The notes beneath the pieces were generated by a model that saw only the letters and a program-made list of their open reading frames with translations, was not told the DNA's origin and searched no databases. Position numbers and translations under genes: made by a program. Of a stretch of 64,000 nucleotides of DNA, positions 39,871 to 49,089 are shown in pieces. The stretch is from Rhodococcus ruber NBRC 15591. GTDB taxonomy: Bacteria; Actinomycetota; Actinomycetes; Mycobacteriales; Mycobacteriaceae. The number at the start of each line of letters is the position of its first letter. The first letter of the stretch is position 1. The stretch covers positions 62,001 through 126,000 of the forward strand of contig NZ_BCXE01000021.1 in the NCBI RefSeq assembly GCF_001894945.1, in the 5' to 3' direction.

Positions 39871-42003
39871 TCAGAAGTCGGCGGGCTCGTCGGCGTTCTC
39901 GGCGGTGATATCCGCCCCGATCCCGAGCTTCTCCTTGATCTTCTTCTCGATCTCGTCCCGGATGTCGGTGTTCTCGAGCAGGAACTTGCGGGCGTTCTCC
40001 TTGCCCTGACCGAGCTGATCGCCCTCGTAGGTGTACCAGGAGCCGGACTTGCGGATGAAGCCCTGCTCGACACCCATGTCGATGAGCGAGCCCTCCTTAC
40101 TGATGCCGTGGCCGTAGAGGATGTCGAACTCGGCCTGCTTGAAGGGCGGCGACACCTTGTTCTTGACGACCTTGACGCGGGTGCGGTTGCCCACCGCATC
40201 GGAGCCGTCCTTGAGGGTCTCGATGCGCCGCACATCCAGTCGCACCGACGCGTAGAACTTCAAAGCCTTACCGCCGGTGGTCGTTTCGGGTGAATTGTGA
40301 ACCATTACACCGTCGACGAAGTAGTTGTGGTTGCCCTCGACCTCGATATCGAAACGGCTCATCGACCGGGTCGGCGGCTTCACGTGCACGTCGAGCACAC
40401 GCGAGGGGACGAGCCGCTGAGTCGGCTCCACGAATTCGGGAGCCACGATGCCGAGACCGCGGAAGCGGGGCAGCAACTTGTACTCCATCGAAGGGGCCAT
40501 GTACGGCGCGACGATCTCCTGGAACTTCGCGGAGGCCGACGTGGAGAAGACCAGCACGGCCTTCTGCGCGGCGCCGGCGAGTCGCAGCCGAACGTCGAGT
40601 CCGTGGACATCTCGCAGGTAGTCGCGCAGACGTGCGCGCGAGCCCTCGCTCATGGCCTCCACACAGATCTCGATACGACCACTTCTGCCCTCGGTACGCT
40701 GCTGCACTCCCTTGGAACGCACAGAGAACGACCCGTCGTCCATGTACCAGACCGCCAGCGCAAGCGGTGTGAGCGACTTCAGATACTCCTCCGAGAGAAA
40801 CTTCTTGCCGTCCCCGAGGTACACGGCGCGCTGCAGCTCCGCCAGCTCGGGCAGCGGCGTGAATTCGACGAACTTCGCACCCTTGTCGTTCTCCCGCACG
40901 GAGTGCCCGATGTTGCCGAGCAGATTCGTCTTCCAGTCGAGGTACGCGTGTTGCGCAGGACCGTGCCCCATGCGGAAGCGAACGCCGTTGCGGTCACGCC
41001 GGTTCGGGGAGAGATTGCCGTCCCCCATCAACGAGCCCAGGACGATCTGGAACTGCTGGTCGCTCAGGCGATGCGGTTCCATCGAGAGGACGCGGTCACC
41101 GGCGATGATCTCACCGGCAGGGGTCCACCCTCCCGGTGTACGGATGAGATGGTTCGGAGTCGCGGCGAACTGAGACCGACCGTTCCCTCCGGACTTCTCC
41201 ACAGTGAACTGCAGGAAATGGTCGGCACGGCCGTTGTCGAACCAGTTCACGATCCGGCGCGGCACGATGCTGTCGGTGTCGGGATCGTAGGACATCACCT
41301 CGACGTCCATCTTCTGGTTGACGATCTTGCCGATCTTCTCCGTCGTGCCGTCGGCCAGCTGGACCCGGGTGCCGTAGGAGAAGCATCCGAACATGACTCC
41401 GATCTTCTCGCGCAGCTGGTTGATGAAGATCGCGGTGGTGCCGGAGTTGTTGAGCGCGCCGGTCATCTTGCGCAGCGCCTGGCTCATCAGGCGGGCCTGC
41501 AGTCCGACGTGGCTGTCACCCATCTCACCCTCGATCTCGGCGCGCGGCACCAGGGCCGCCACCGAGTCGACCACGATGATGTCGAGCGCGCCGGAACGGA
41601 TCAGCATGTCCGCGATCTCGAGTGCCTGCTCACCGGTATCCGGCTGCGACACGAGCAGGGCGTCGGTGTCGACGCCGAGCTTGCGGGCGTACTCCGGATC
41701 GAGAGCGTGCTCGGCGTCGATGAAGGCCGCGATGCCGCCGGCGGCCTGGGCGTTGGCGACCGCGTGCAGCGCGACCGTCGTCTTACCGGACGATTCCGGG
41801 CCGTAGATCTCGACGACCCGTCCGCGCGGGAGGCCACCGATGCCGAGCGCGACGTCGAGTGCGATCGAGCCGGTCGGGATCACGGCGATGGGCTGGCGGG
41901 ACTCCTCCCCCAGGCGCATCACCGAGCCCTTGCCGAAGCTCTTGTCGATCTGCGCGAGCGCCAGTTCGAGCGCCTTGTCGCGATCGTGTGCCTGTGGTGC
42001 CAT
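39871..42003 (-). CDS. recA: recombinase RecA precursor with intein
   Basis: A 710-residue precursor: N-extein 1-206, intein 207-570, C-extein 571-710, giving a mature RecA of 346 residues, normal for the family. The exteins carry Walker A (GPESSGKTT), the conserved [15 protein letters not shown] and the C-terminal [27 protein letters not shown]. RecA drives strand exchange and LexA self-cleavage. Activity requires intein removal. The ATG at 42003 follows AAGGGGA; a longer frame upstream runs through the promoter and is rejected. recX follows after eight bases. A LexA box lies about 150 bases upstream. Confidence 0.97.
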   Translation of the reverse strand: MAPQAHDRDKALELALAQIDKSFGKGSVMRLGEESRQPIAVIPTGSIALDVALGIGGLPRGRVVEIYGPESSGKTTVALHAVANAQAAGGIAAFIDAEHALDPEYARKLGVDTDALLVSQPDTGEQALEIADMLIRSGALDIIVVDSVAALVPRAEIEGEMGDSHVGLQARLMSQALRKMTGALNNSGTTAIFINQLREKIGVMFGCFSYGTRVQLADGTTEKIGKIVNQKMDVEVMSYDPDTDSIVPRRIVNWFDNGRADHFLQFTVEKSGGNGRSQFAATPNHLIRTPGGWTPAGEIIAGDRVLSMEPHRLSDQQFQIVLGSLMGDGNLSPNRRDRNGVRFRMGHGPAQHAYLDWKTNLLGNIGHSVRENDKGAKFVEFTPLPELAELQRAVYLGDGKKFLSEEYLKSLTPLALAVWYMDDGSFSVRSKGVQQRTEGRSGRIEICVEAMSEGSRARLRDYLRDVHGLDVRLRLAGAAQKAVLVFSTSASAKFQEIVAPYMAPSMEYKLLPRFRGLGIVAPEFVEPTQRLVPSRVLDVHVKPPTRSMSRFDIEVEGNHNYFVDGVMVHNSPETTTGGKALKFYASVRLDVRRIETLKDGSDAVGNRTRVKVVKNKVSPPFKQAEFDILYGHGISKEGSLIDMGVEQGFIRKSGSWYTYEGDQLGQGKENARKFLLENTDIRDEIEKKIKEKLGIGADITAENADEPADF
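40294..41385 (-). other. RecA intein (M. leprae-type site) with LAGLIDADG endonuclease
   Basis: A 364-residue intein inserted after Gly206 of RecA, in [14 protein letters not shown]. It starts with Cys1 ([13 protein letters not shown]), has the block-B TPNH motif ([15 protein letters not shown]), and ends in VMVHN with the penultimate His and terminal Asn, followed by Ser as +1 nucleophile, so all splicing residues are present. Two dodecapeptide motifs, [11 protein letters not shown] and [12 protein letters not shown], mark a homing endonuclease that looks intact. From memory, site and sequence agree closely with the M. leprae RecA intein and differ from that of M. tuberculosis, which is inserted nearer the C-terminus. 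Confidence 0.95.
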
Positions 42004-42145
42004 CGTGGTCCCCTTTTCGAGTCTCGTCTTGCTTGCCGATGACGTTAGAGTCCGGCACCGACAAGTTCGCCGTCCCGACCGGCGAGCGGCCGGATCTGTG
42101 GATGAATCGGACGCCTGTGGACTACTTCTCCACCACCCGCGCCCC

Positions 42146-42168
42146 AGCATAGGCGAACAATTGTTCGA
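42146..42168 (-). promoter_or_regulatory. recA promoter region with LexA box
   Basis: On the minus strand the box TCGAACAATTGTTCGC (42168-42153) matches the SOS consensus in 15 of 16 positions. TATGCT, a good -10 hexamer, follows two bases later (42151-42146), so bound LexA would block the promoter. The resulting leader is about 135 bases. Confidence 0.85.
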
Positions 42169-42186
42169 ACGGAACGGCGCGGCGGT

Positions 42187-42390
42187 TCACCGGCGTGCGG
42201 GCGGGACGTCGAATTCGTCGCACAGGGCCCGCCACACCTCGCGGGGTTCCTGCCCGGCCTCGATGGCCTCGGCGGCGGTGTGCCCGCCGAGGGAGAGCAG
42301 GACGTGGTCACGGAGCAGGGCGTCGCCACGCATCTGCCCGAACTCGTTGCGGACATACTCGTGGAATTCGGTCAGTCGCACCCGAGCCAC
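42187..42390 (-). CDS. DUF3046 protein (Rv2738c-like)
   Basis: A 67-residue soluble protein starting MARVRLTEFHEYVRNEFGQM and continuing DHVLLSLGGHTAAEAIEAGQEPREVWRALCDEFDVP. The whole sequence matches the DUF3046 family found just upstream of recA in mycobacteria and relatives. The family has no known function. The start is GTG. The recA promoter and SOS box lie just after its stop, so it is probably not damage-induced with recA. Confidence 0.88.
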   Translation of the reverse strand: MARVRLTEFHEYVRNEFGQMRGDALLRDHVLLSLGGHTAAEAIEAGQEPREVWRALCDEFDVPPARR

Positions 42391-42464
42391 GGTAGTCGCT
42401 CTCCGGCGTGGGCCCCGGCGCCCGGCGCCTGTCCCATCACCGCGCCCGCGTCACCGCACCCGCG

Positions 42465-43619
42465 TCACCGTACCTCGGGCACGACGCCGCGGCAGACGGC
42501 GATCGGGTCCTCGACCTGCGCTGCCGTCGCGGCGGCCAGGCGCGCCGACCGGGCGAAGCGCGGCTCGGCCAGCACGGTGTCCACAGCCGCCCGCAGTGCG
42601 CCCGGCTCGAGTGGCCGCACGACGACCGCGCTGCCCTGCCGGGCGGCCCGATTGGCCAGTTCCCACTGGTCGCCGCCGCCGGGCACCACCACGGCGGGCA
42701 CCCCGGCGCTCAGCGCCTTGGCGAGCATCCCGTGCCCGCCGCCACACACCACCACGTCGGCCTGCTCGAGCAGCAGGTCCTGCCGGCCGTGCCCGGCCAC
42801 GACACCGTCCGGCCAGGCCCGCTCGGGCGGCTCGAGCATCGCGACGACGATCCGCATCCCGGAGCCGCCGAGACCCGCGCACACGGCGTCGAGCAGGCCG
42901 GGCACGCCGGTGGCCGCGGTGGACGGCGCCACCATCACCAGGGGTCCGTCGCCGGCGGGCGGCTCCAGGACCTCGCGGGTGGGTTCCCACAGCAGCGGGC
43001 CCACGACGTGCGCCTGCGCGGGCCAGTCCGGTCGCGGCACCTCGAGGGCCGGAAGCGTGGCGACGAGCCGGGCTGCCGGTCCCGGATCCCGCGCGGCCAG
43101 GCCGATCCCGACGCGCGCCTGCGCCCGTTCGCGCTCCCCCTGCCGAATCGAGCGGGCGGTCGCCGCCCGCAGCACCGCGTCCCGCGCCCGGCCGCGCAGG
43201 CCGGTGCCGGGGGCGAGACCGCTCCCGACGGGCGGCAACCCCCGCGAGGGCAGATACAGCGGATGGGGCGACAACTCCACCCACGGGATGCCGAGACGTT
43301 CCGCGGCCATGCCGCCGCCGGCGGTGAGGACGTCCGAGACGACGAGATCGGGAAGCAGGGCGCTGAGCCCGGGCAGCATCTCCGCCGCGATATGCGCGGC
43401 GCGGGCATGGATGCGGGCGCCGGCATCGGCATCGTCGTCCTCCGGACGCGGCGCCAGGCCGGCGAGCGGGGCCAGGGTCACGCCGTCGAGGTCCAGGCCC
43501 AGCCACCGCTCGCCGGTGAACAGAACCGGGTCGTCGCCCGCCTCGGCCAGCCGCAGACTCAGGGCTATCGCGGGGATCGCATGCCCCGCGTCCGGCCCGG
43601 CCACCACTGCCACTCGCAT
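42465..43619 (-). CDS. MGT-type glycosyltransferase (Rv2739c-like)
   Basis: A 384-residue GT-B glycosyltransferase of the UDP-glycosyltransferase/MGT type. It starts MRVAVVAGPDAGHAIPAIAL and has the C-terminal nucleotide-sugar motif VVCGGGHGMLAKALSAGVPAVVVPGGGDQWELANR, typical of enzymes that glycosylate lipids or small molecules. The ATG was chosen because the extra upstream residues in the open frame are unconserved. In M. tuberculosis an alanine-rich transferase (Rv2739c) holds the same place above Rv2738c. Donor and acceptor are unknown. Confidence 0.82.
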   Translation of the reverse strand: MRVAVVAGPDAGHAIPAIALSLRLAEAGDDPVLFTGERWLGLDLDGVTLAPLAGLAPRPEDDDADAGARIHARAAHIAAEMLPGLSALLPDLVVSDVLTAGGGMAAERLGIPWVELSPHPLYLPSRGLPPVGSGLAPGTGLRGRARDAVLRAATARSIRQGERERAQARVGIGLAARDPGPAARLVATLPALEVPRPDWPAQAHVVGPLLWEPTREVLEPPAGDGPLVMVAPSTAATGVPGLLDAVCAGLGGSGMRIVVAMLEPPERAWPDGVVAGHGRQDLLLEQADVVVCGGGHGMLAKALSAGVPAVVVPGGGDQWELANRAARQGSAVVVRPLEPGALRAAVDTVLAEPRFARSARLAAATAAQVEDPIAVCRGVVPEVR

Positions 43620-43977
43620 CGATTCAGACTGCCACACCGGGTTCCCGCACTCTGCGGACAGCGAGGATCGGGCCGGCGGCGGGGCACCCGGACGTGCCGA
43701 TCCCGTCGGCCCGCCCGGACGGTGCGACGAGGTCGTCGCAGGCGGGCACGTCGACGAGCACGCAGCGTGGCGCCGTCCCCAGCCGACGTTCGTCGCGCAC
43801 GCGCCCGTGATGCCGGGTCCGGCGGACGGCCGCTCCCCCACAGCGAGCGGGCAGGTCCCCGCACGGGTGGCTTCTTCGACGGTCGGCTCACCGATCGGTG
43901 GTCGGTCCCTTCGAAGACGGGTATGGCGGTCGCTTCCGGTGATCACTCCGTTCCGGTCGCCCCGGGCGAGCGGCCTT
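43620..43977. other. intergenic region without a convincing gene
   Basis: A 358-base stretch between the glycosyltransferase start and the kinase stop. Frames through it give Arg/Pro-rich or Ser/Gly-rich translations with no family resemblance. I see no hairpin, tRNA or strong promoter; a TGATCA-centred palindrome (GTGATCAC at about 43938) is the only regular element noticed. Confidence 0.55.
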
Positions 43978-45513
43978 TCAGGGATACGCCGACCAGAACT
44001 GGAGCACCTGTTCGCGGGTGGTGACCGTTCCGTTCTCGATGATCAGCAGTTCGTTCCGGTCGAACGTGTAGCGCACAGGTCCCGACACGACCGTGAATCC
44101 GGCGGCGTCCGGGACGGCATCGGCCAGCTCGATGTCGGCGCCGTCGCCGAGTCGCAGACCCTTGTAGTAGAGGCCGTCGAAGCCGTTGCGGCACACCAAG
44201 ACCCGAGATTCCGAAGTGCGCGCCACCGCGACGGCCTCGTCGGCAGCGTTGCAGCGCGGCCCGATGTCGTCGTCGAAGCCCCGGATACCTGCCTGCGCGA
44301 CGGGGATGCGGTCCGGGCGGCTCTGTGGCGCGGCGGTGGTCGTCGGTGCGAGGGCGGAGGTGGTGATGTCGGTGATCTCCGCCGTGGCCGGGACGGACAC
44401 CGAAGGAAGCGTGGCCGGGCCGGGGGTGTCGACCCGTCCGGTAGCCGAGATGCCGGCCCGCACGTCCGCGTCCTGCGAGCCGTCGCGGGCGAGCAGGATC
44501 CCGGTCAGTGCCCCGGCCAGCGTGACAGCCGCCACCACGCCCAGCAGCACGAGCAGCGGCCGCGGAGAACGCGCCCCCGGATGTCCGGACGCGGCAGGGG
44601 GCCCGGGAGACACCGGGGTGGCGGTCGACGCGGCGGAGACCGTCCGCGTCGGCTCGGTGACCGGCTCGTCGAGAGCGGCGCGCGCGGCTGCGGCCAGCGC
44701 GCCGCACGTGGGGAAACGATCCTCGGGCCGCTTGGCCATCGCGCGGGCGATCACCGCGTCGAGCGCGGGTGGTAGCTCGGGCCGCGCCGCGGTGGGACGT
44801 GGCGGGGCCAGATGCAGATGTGCGTGGACCAGATGCGCCGCCTCGGTTCCCGGGAAGGGGGGCCGCGCCGTGAGCAACTGATAGAGCGTGCACCCCAGGG
44901 CGTAGACGTCGGTGCGAGGGCCGGGCGGCCGTCCCTCGATCTGCTCCGGGGAGGCGTACTGCAGGCTGGCGACGAGGATGCCGGTCTCGGTGACCGCCGT
45001 GCTGCCGAGACTCTTGGCGATCCCGAAGTCCGCGAGCAGGACGCGCTCCGGTTCACTTCCGCTGCTCGGGGCGAGCAGGATGTTCGCGGGCTTGACGTCG
45101 CGGTGCAGCACACCGTGCGCATGCGCGTGATCGAGTGCCCGAGCGGTCTCGGACACGATGCGCACGGCGCGCGCCGGACGCATCGGCCCCTCTCGCAGAG
45201 CGCCCACCGCATCGGTGCCGTCCACGTACTGCATCGCAATCCACAACTGGTCGCCGACGTTGCCGCGGTCGTACACGGTGACGATGTTGGGATGTTCGAG
45301 CCGCGCGACGTGATCGGCCTCCCGGAGGAACCGGCTGCGGTTGCCGGGATTCGCGTTCGCCGACAGGTCGAGCAGCTTCAGTGCAACGAAACGCGGCAGG
45401 TTGGGATGCCGCGCCAGGTAGACGCTGCCCATGCCCCCGGTCGCGAGGCGGCGTTCGATGCGGTACCCGGCGAACACGGAACCGGGCTGCAATTCTCCCA
45501 CGGTGTCGTCCAC
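43978..45513 (-). CDS. transmembrane Ser/Thr protein kinase
   Basis: A 511-residue eukaryotic-type kinase. The kinase domain covers about 17-280: glycine loop ATGGMGSVYLA, Lys46 (VALKLL), catalytic HRDVKPANI with Asp139, DFGIAKS and the activation-segment end YASPEQIEG. A Pro/Thr-rich linker leads to a transmembrane helix at about 329-351 (PLLVLLGVVAAVTLAGALTGILL) and an extracellular domain of 160 residues without PASTA repeats, containing two cysteines (GPRCNAADEA, RVLVCRNGFDGLYYKG). The extracellular part resembles short sensor domains of mycobacterial kinases, but I do not recognise it. It probably senses an envelope signal. The start codon is GTG. Confidence 0.88.
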   Translation of the reverse strand: MDDTVGELQPGSVFAGYRIERRLATGGMGSVYLARHPNLPRFVALKLLDLSANANPGNRSRFLREADHVARLEHPNIVTVYDRGNVGDQLWIAMQYVDGTDAVGALREGPMRPARAVRIVSETARALDHAHAHGVLHRDVKPANILLAPSSGSEPERVLLADFGIAKSLGSTAVTETGILVASLQYASPEQIEGRPPGPRTDVYALGCTLYQLLTARPPFPGTEAAHLVHAHLHLAPPRPTAARPELPPALDAVIARAMAKRPEDRFPTCGALAAAARAALDEPVTEPTRTVSAASTATPVSPGPPAASGHPGARSPRPLLVLLGVVAAVTLAGALTGILLARDGSQDADVRAGISATGRVDTPGPATLPSVSVPATAEITDITTSALAPTTTAAPQSRPDRIPVAQAGIRGFDDDIGPRCNAADEAVAVARTSESRVLVCRNGFDGLYYKGLRLGDGADIELADAVPDAAGFTVVSGPVRYTFDRNELLIIENGTVTTREQVLQFWSAYP

Positions 45514-45714
45514 TCCCGAGTCCGTCGTGGCGCCCGCCCGACGGCCGTCTCAGAATATCGCGCACCGACGCAGGACCCGCACCCGAATGCTCCGAATCGG
45601 ATCGCGGTGCTACCCGATGTCGCCCGAGGCGCGGCAGCGTCGCCCGCACCCGGCGTCGGTGGCCCGGTCGGCGGCAGGTGATCACGAGGGCACGAGGCAC
45701 GCAGCCACCTGGCC

Positions 45715-45747
45715 GGTTCTGCCCGGCTGCCGGAGCCGGGCAGAACC
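45715..45747 (-). terminator. terminator after the OYE-family gene
   Basis: A 14-base perfect inverted repeat (45715-45728 and 45734-45747) with a five-base loop begins six bases after the stop codon of the minus-strand gene ending at 45754. Confidence 0.8.
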
Positions 45748-45753
45748 GTGGGG

Positions 45754-46830
45754 TCAGCCCGCGTGCAGGAAGGGGTAGTCGGTGTAGCCCTCGGCGCCCG
45801 ACGAGTAGAACAGCGCCGATTGCGGCTGGTTCTCCGGGTGCTCCCCCGCCCACCGCTCGACCAGGTCCGGGTTGGCGAGGACCGCCCGGCCCACGGCCAC
45901 GGCATCGGCGTGGGCGGCCTCGATCAGCTCCACCGCTTCGTCCCGGGTGGTCGGCGAGCCGAAGCCGCTGTTGCCGATCAACTTGCCGCCGAACCGCCGG
46001 CGCAGCTCCTGCACCAGTTCGCCGGCCGGTTCCTTGTGCAGCACGGAAAGGTATGCCAGGCCCAGTGGACGCAGTCGATCGAGGAGGGCGCCGTAGGTGG
46101 CGAGGACGTCGTCGCGGTCGGTCTCGTAGGCGTCCTGGATGTTGTGCTCGGGCGAGATCCGCAGTCCGACCCGGCCGGGGCCGATGGCCGACGCCACCGC
46201 CGTGACCACTTCGACGACGAAGCGGGCCCGGTTCTCCGGAGAGCCGCCGTACTCGTCCGTACGCTGATTGGCGGCCGGTGAAAGGAACTCGTGCAGCAGG
46301 TAGCCGTTGGCGCCGTGGATTTCCACCCCGTCCAGCCCGGCCTCGATCGCCCGCCGCGCCGCGGCGACGAAGTCCTCGACGATCCCGCGCGCTTCGTCGG
46401 TGGTCAGCGCGTGCGGTATCGGGTACGGCTGCTCGCCCTTCTCGGTGTGTCCCACGCCGTCGATCGCAATCGCGCTCGGAGCGACGACCCGTCGGCCGCC
46501 GTTCACGTCGGGGTGGGTCACGCGTCCGCCGTGCATCACCTGCATCACGATGTGGCCGCCGCGGGCGTGCACCGCGTCGGCCACCCGTCGCCAGCCGGCC
46601 ACCTGCGCGTCGGTGACGATTCCCGGCTGGCCGACGAAGGCCTGCGACTCGTGGTTGGGGTAGGTGCCTTCGGTGATGATCAGCCCCACGCTCGCCCGCT
46701 GCCGGTAGTGCTCGACCACCAGGTCGCCGGGAACACCCGACGGTCCGGACCGCAGCCGGGTCAGCGGGGCCATGACGACCCGATTGGCGAGCTCGAGATC
46801 TCCGAGAGTGACGGATGTGAACAGGTCCAT
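45754..46830 (-). CDS. alkene reductase (Old Yellow Enzyme family)
   Basis: A 358-residue FMN-dependent ene-reductase. The N-terminus MDLFTSVTLGDLELANRVVMAPLTRLRSG is typical; the active-site pair appears in VEIHGANGYLLHEFLSPAANQRTDEYGG, and VRISPEHNIQDA and the FMN-binding IGNSGF and AVGRAVLANPDLVER follow. It reduces activated C=C bonds, nitro compounds or nitrate esters with NAD(P)H. Physiological substrates of such enzymes are usually unclear. The ATG at 46830 replaces a longer frame with no conserved residues. A terminator hairpin follows directly. Confidence 0.92.
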   Translation of the reverse strand: MDLFTSVTLGDLELANRVVMAPLTRLRSGPSGVPGDLVVEHYRQRASVGLIITEGTYPNHESQAFVGQPGIVTDAQVAGWRRVADAVHARGGHIVMQVMHGGRVTHPDVNGGRRVVAPSAIAIDGVGHTEKGEQPYPIPHALTTDEARGIVEDFVAAARRAIEAGLDGVEIHGANGYLLHEFLSPAANQRTDEYGGSPENRARFVVEVVTAVASAIGPGRVGLRISPEHNIQDAYETDRDDVLATYGALLDRLRPLGLAYLSVLHKEPAGELVQELRRRFGGKLIGNSGFGSPTTRDEAVELIEAAHADAVAVGRAVLANPDLVERWAGEHPENQPQSALFYSSGAEGYTDYPFLHAG

Positions 46831-46907
46831 GGCAGGGGCAACGGGTGCGGGCACACCTGCGATTCCCGATCGGAGTGCGGCAGGTGTCACACCGGTCGCT
46901 GCCGGGG

Positions 46908-48455
46908 TCAGTCCGGCACGTCAGCCAGCACGTCACCGGCGACGGCGAGCGCCCTGGCCCGGTCACCGGGTACGAGTCCGATCCGGGTGCGGCGGTCGAG
47001 GATGTCGTCGACATCCAGGGCGCCCTCGTGGGTGACCGCGAACTCGAGTTCCGCCCGGCTGACGTCGAGTCCGGGGGCGATCGGCTCGAGCGCGTGCGGA
47101 CCCGCGGCGAGCAGCGCAGCTTCGGTTCCGTAACGCCGCACCAGGTTCGGCGGGGCCGCGACGGTGCGCAGCACGCCGGGCGGGGCTGCGCCGACGAGGG
47201 CAAGCCGCGTGGTGCGGCACGGTCCGGCGCGCAGCCCGGCGGCCTCGACCGCCGCGTCGACGGCGTCCTGCGCCATCCGCCGGTAGGTGGTGAGCTTGCC
47301 CCCGACGATGCCGATCGGACCGTGCTCGGACCGCACGACGGCGTGCCGGCGTGACAGGTCCGCGGTGGCGTCCCCGATTTCGGTGCCCGGTGCGGACGAG
47401 TCGAGCAGCGGCCGCAGTCCCGCGAAGGCCCCGAGGACGTCGTTGCGGGTCAGGGGTGTGGCGAGGGCCGTGTTGGCGGTGTCGAGGAGAAAGTCGATCT
47501 CGTTGTCGGTGGCCTGCGGGACGTCCGGCAGCGGGCCGGGCGCCGGCTCGTCGGTCAGACCCAGGTAGATCCGGCCCGACTGGGCGGGCAGCGCGAAGAC
47601 GAATCGGTTGGTGGCACCGGGAATCGGCACGGTCAGCGCGACGGTCGGGTTGCCGAGGGCGGTGGCGTCGAGGACGAGGTGCGTGCCGCGGCTGGGCCGT
47701 AGCCGGATCGAAGGATCGACCTGTCCGGCCCACACGCCGGCCGCATTGATCACGGCGGCGGCCGCCACCCGGATCTCGGTGCCGGTGAGCGTGTCACGCA
47801 GGACGGCGCCGCCGGCGGTGACGGACTGCGCGTCGACGCGGGTGAGGATGCGGGCGCCGTGGGAGGCGGCGGTGCGGGCGAGCGCGACGACGAGCCGGGC
47901 GTCGTCGACGAGCTGACCGTCGTACGCGAGCAGGCCCCCGCGCAATCCGTCGCGCCGGACGGCGGGCACCAGGCCGGCGACGCGTCCCGCGCCGATGCGA
48001 CGCGAGCGCGGCAGCACCGCGGACGGGGTGTGCGCGGAGACGCGCAGGGCGTCGCCGGCCAGGAACCCGGTGCGTACAAGTGCGGCCTCGCCGCGTCCCA
48101 CCGACGGCAGCAGCGGCACCAGCTGCGGCATCGCCCGCACCAGGTGCGGCGCCGTGTGGGTCATGAGGATGCCCCGCTCGACGGCGCTCTCGCGGGCGAT
48201 GCCGATGTTCCCGGTGGCGAGGTAGCGCAGTCCGCCGTGGACGAGCTTCGAGCTCCACCGGCTCGTGCCGAAGGCGAGATCGTGACGTTCGACGAGGACG
48301 ACGCTCAGGCCGCGCGACGCCGCGTCGAGGGCGGCGCCCGTGCCGGTGACCCCACCGCCGACGACGAGCACGTCGACGGAGGGGTGGGCGGCGAGGTCGT
48401 CGAGTTCCCGCCGTCTGCGGGCGGCGTCGAGGGCGCTGGAGGCAGGTCCGGTCAC
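46908..48455 (-). CDS. glpD: glycerol-3-phosphate dehydrogenase (FAD)
   Basis: A 515-residue FAD enzyme that oxidises sn-glycerol 3-phosphate to dihydroxyacetone phosphate and passes electrons to the quinone pool. The FAD-binding motif is VLVVGGGVTGTGAALDAASRGLS near residue 30, followed by ERHDLAFGTSRWSSKLVHGGLRYL, and the C-terminal helical domain includes TYRRMAQDAVDAAVEAA and AVTHEGALDVDDILDRRTRIGL. The GTG overlaps the upstream TetR gene's stop (GTGA). The arrangement glpD–TetR–flavoprotein–lipid kinase equals Rv2249c–Rv2252 as I recall it. Confidence 0.94.
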   Translation of the reverse strand: MTGPASSALDAARRRRELDDLAAHPSVDVLVVGGGVTGTGAALDAASRGLSVVLVERHDLAFGTSRWSSKLVHGGLRYLATGNIGIARESAVERGILMTHTAPHLVRAMPQLVPLLPSVGRGEAALVRTGFLAGDALRVSAHTPSAVLPRSRRIGAGRVAGLVPAVRRDGLRGGLLAYDGQLVDDARLVVALARTAASHGARILTRVDAQSVTAGGAVLRDTLTGTEIRVAAAAVINAAGVWAGQVDPSIRLRPSRGTHLVLDATALGNPTVALTVPIPGATNRFVFALPAQSGRIYLGLTDEPAPGPLPDVPQATDNEIDFLLDTANTALATPLTRNDVLGAFAGLRPLLDSSAPGTEIGDATADLSRRHAVVRSEHGPIGIVGGKLTTYRRMAQDAVDAAVEAAGLRAGPCRTTRLALVGAAPPGVLRTVAAPPNLVRRYGTEAALLAAGPHALEPIAPGLDVSRAELEFAVTHEGALDVDDILDRRTRIGLVPGDRARALAVAGDVLADVPD

Positions 48456-49069
48456 GGTCGATCCTCTCCGGCAGGGGCCAGGTAGGTGTCCACGGCGTGC
48501 GCCAGCTCGGTCAGCAGTGCCTCCCGGTCGACCACCTCGGCGATCATTCCGGCGGACTGTACGACCGACTGGGCGGTGAGCAGTACGAACGCGGCGAGCG
48601 TACGGGCGTCCCCGGCGCGGACGGTGCCGTCGCGCTGACCGCGGGTGAGCGCACCGGTCAGCACCTCGAGGACCGCGTGCTGGCTGGTGCCGAGCCGGTC
48701 CACGATGTACGTCATGAGCAGGTCCGGATCCGATCGGAGGATCTTCTCGAACAGCGGGTGCGCGCCGATCTCGTCGACGGCCGTCACGACGGCCCGTACG
48801 ATCCGCGGCCGGACGGGTCCCTCGCCGTCGAGATCCGGGAGTACGGCGCGGATCTCCCGGGTGAGCAGGTCCGCGACCAGGGCACGGGTGTCGGGCCAGC
48901 GGCGATAGACCGTGGGGCGGCTGACACCGGCGCGGCGTGCCACCTCGGCGAGGGTGGTGCGCCGCAGTCCGAAGTCGAGCAGGCAGGAGCGGGTGGCGTC
49001 GAGGATCTGATCCTCGACGGTCGTTGCCGGCGCACCCGACGACCGGAATTCTTCGTTACGGATAGACAT
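48452..49069 (-). CDS. TetR-family regulator (Rv2250c-like)
   Basis: A 205-residue TetR repressor. The DNA-binding helix-turn-helix lies at about 20-66 (EDQILDATRSCLLDFGLRRTTLAEVARRAGVSRPTVYRRWPD), and the C-terminal ligand domain is helical and unconserved. The ATG giving MSIRNEEFR was chosen; 20 bases separate it from the divergent flavoprotein start, so this protein probably controls both genes and glpD, which overlaps its stop by four bases. The ligand is unknown; a lipid or acyl-CoA is plausible from context. Confidence 0.86.
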   Translation of the reverse strand: MSIRNEEFRSSGAPATTVEDQILDATRSCLLDFGLRRTTLAEVARRAGVSRPTVYRRWPDTRALVADLLTREIRAVLPDLDGEGPVRPRIVRAVVTAVDEIGAHPLFEKILRSDPDLLMTYIVDRLGTSQHAVLEVLTGALTRGQRDGTVRAGDARTLAAFVLLTAQSVVQSAGMIAEVVDREALLTELAHAVDTYLAPAGEDRP

Positions 49070-49087
49070 TGTATGTAACACTGTAAC
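49055..49087. promoter_or_regulatory. candidate TetR operator between divergent genes
   Basis: GTTAC at 49055-49059 is an inverted partner of GTAAC at 49075-49079, which is repeated directly at 49083-49087 (TGTAACAC then TGTAACGC). The elements cover the starts of both divergent genes, where a TetR dimer could block either. Confidence 0.4.
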
Positions 49088-49089
49088 GC

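Noticed and set aside
39871-42003. Reading recA as two frameshifted pieces with unrelated insert.
   Set aside because: The frame is continuous, and the insert has complete intein splicing motifs at exact borders.
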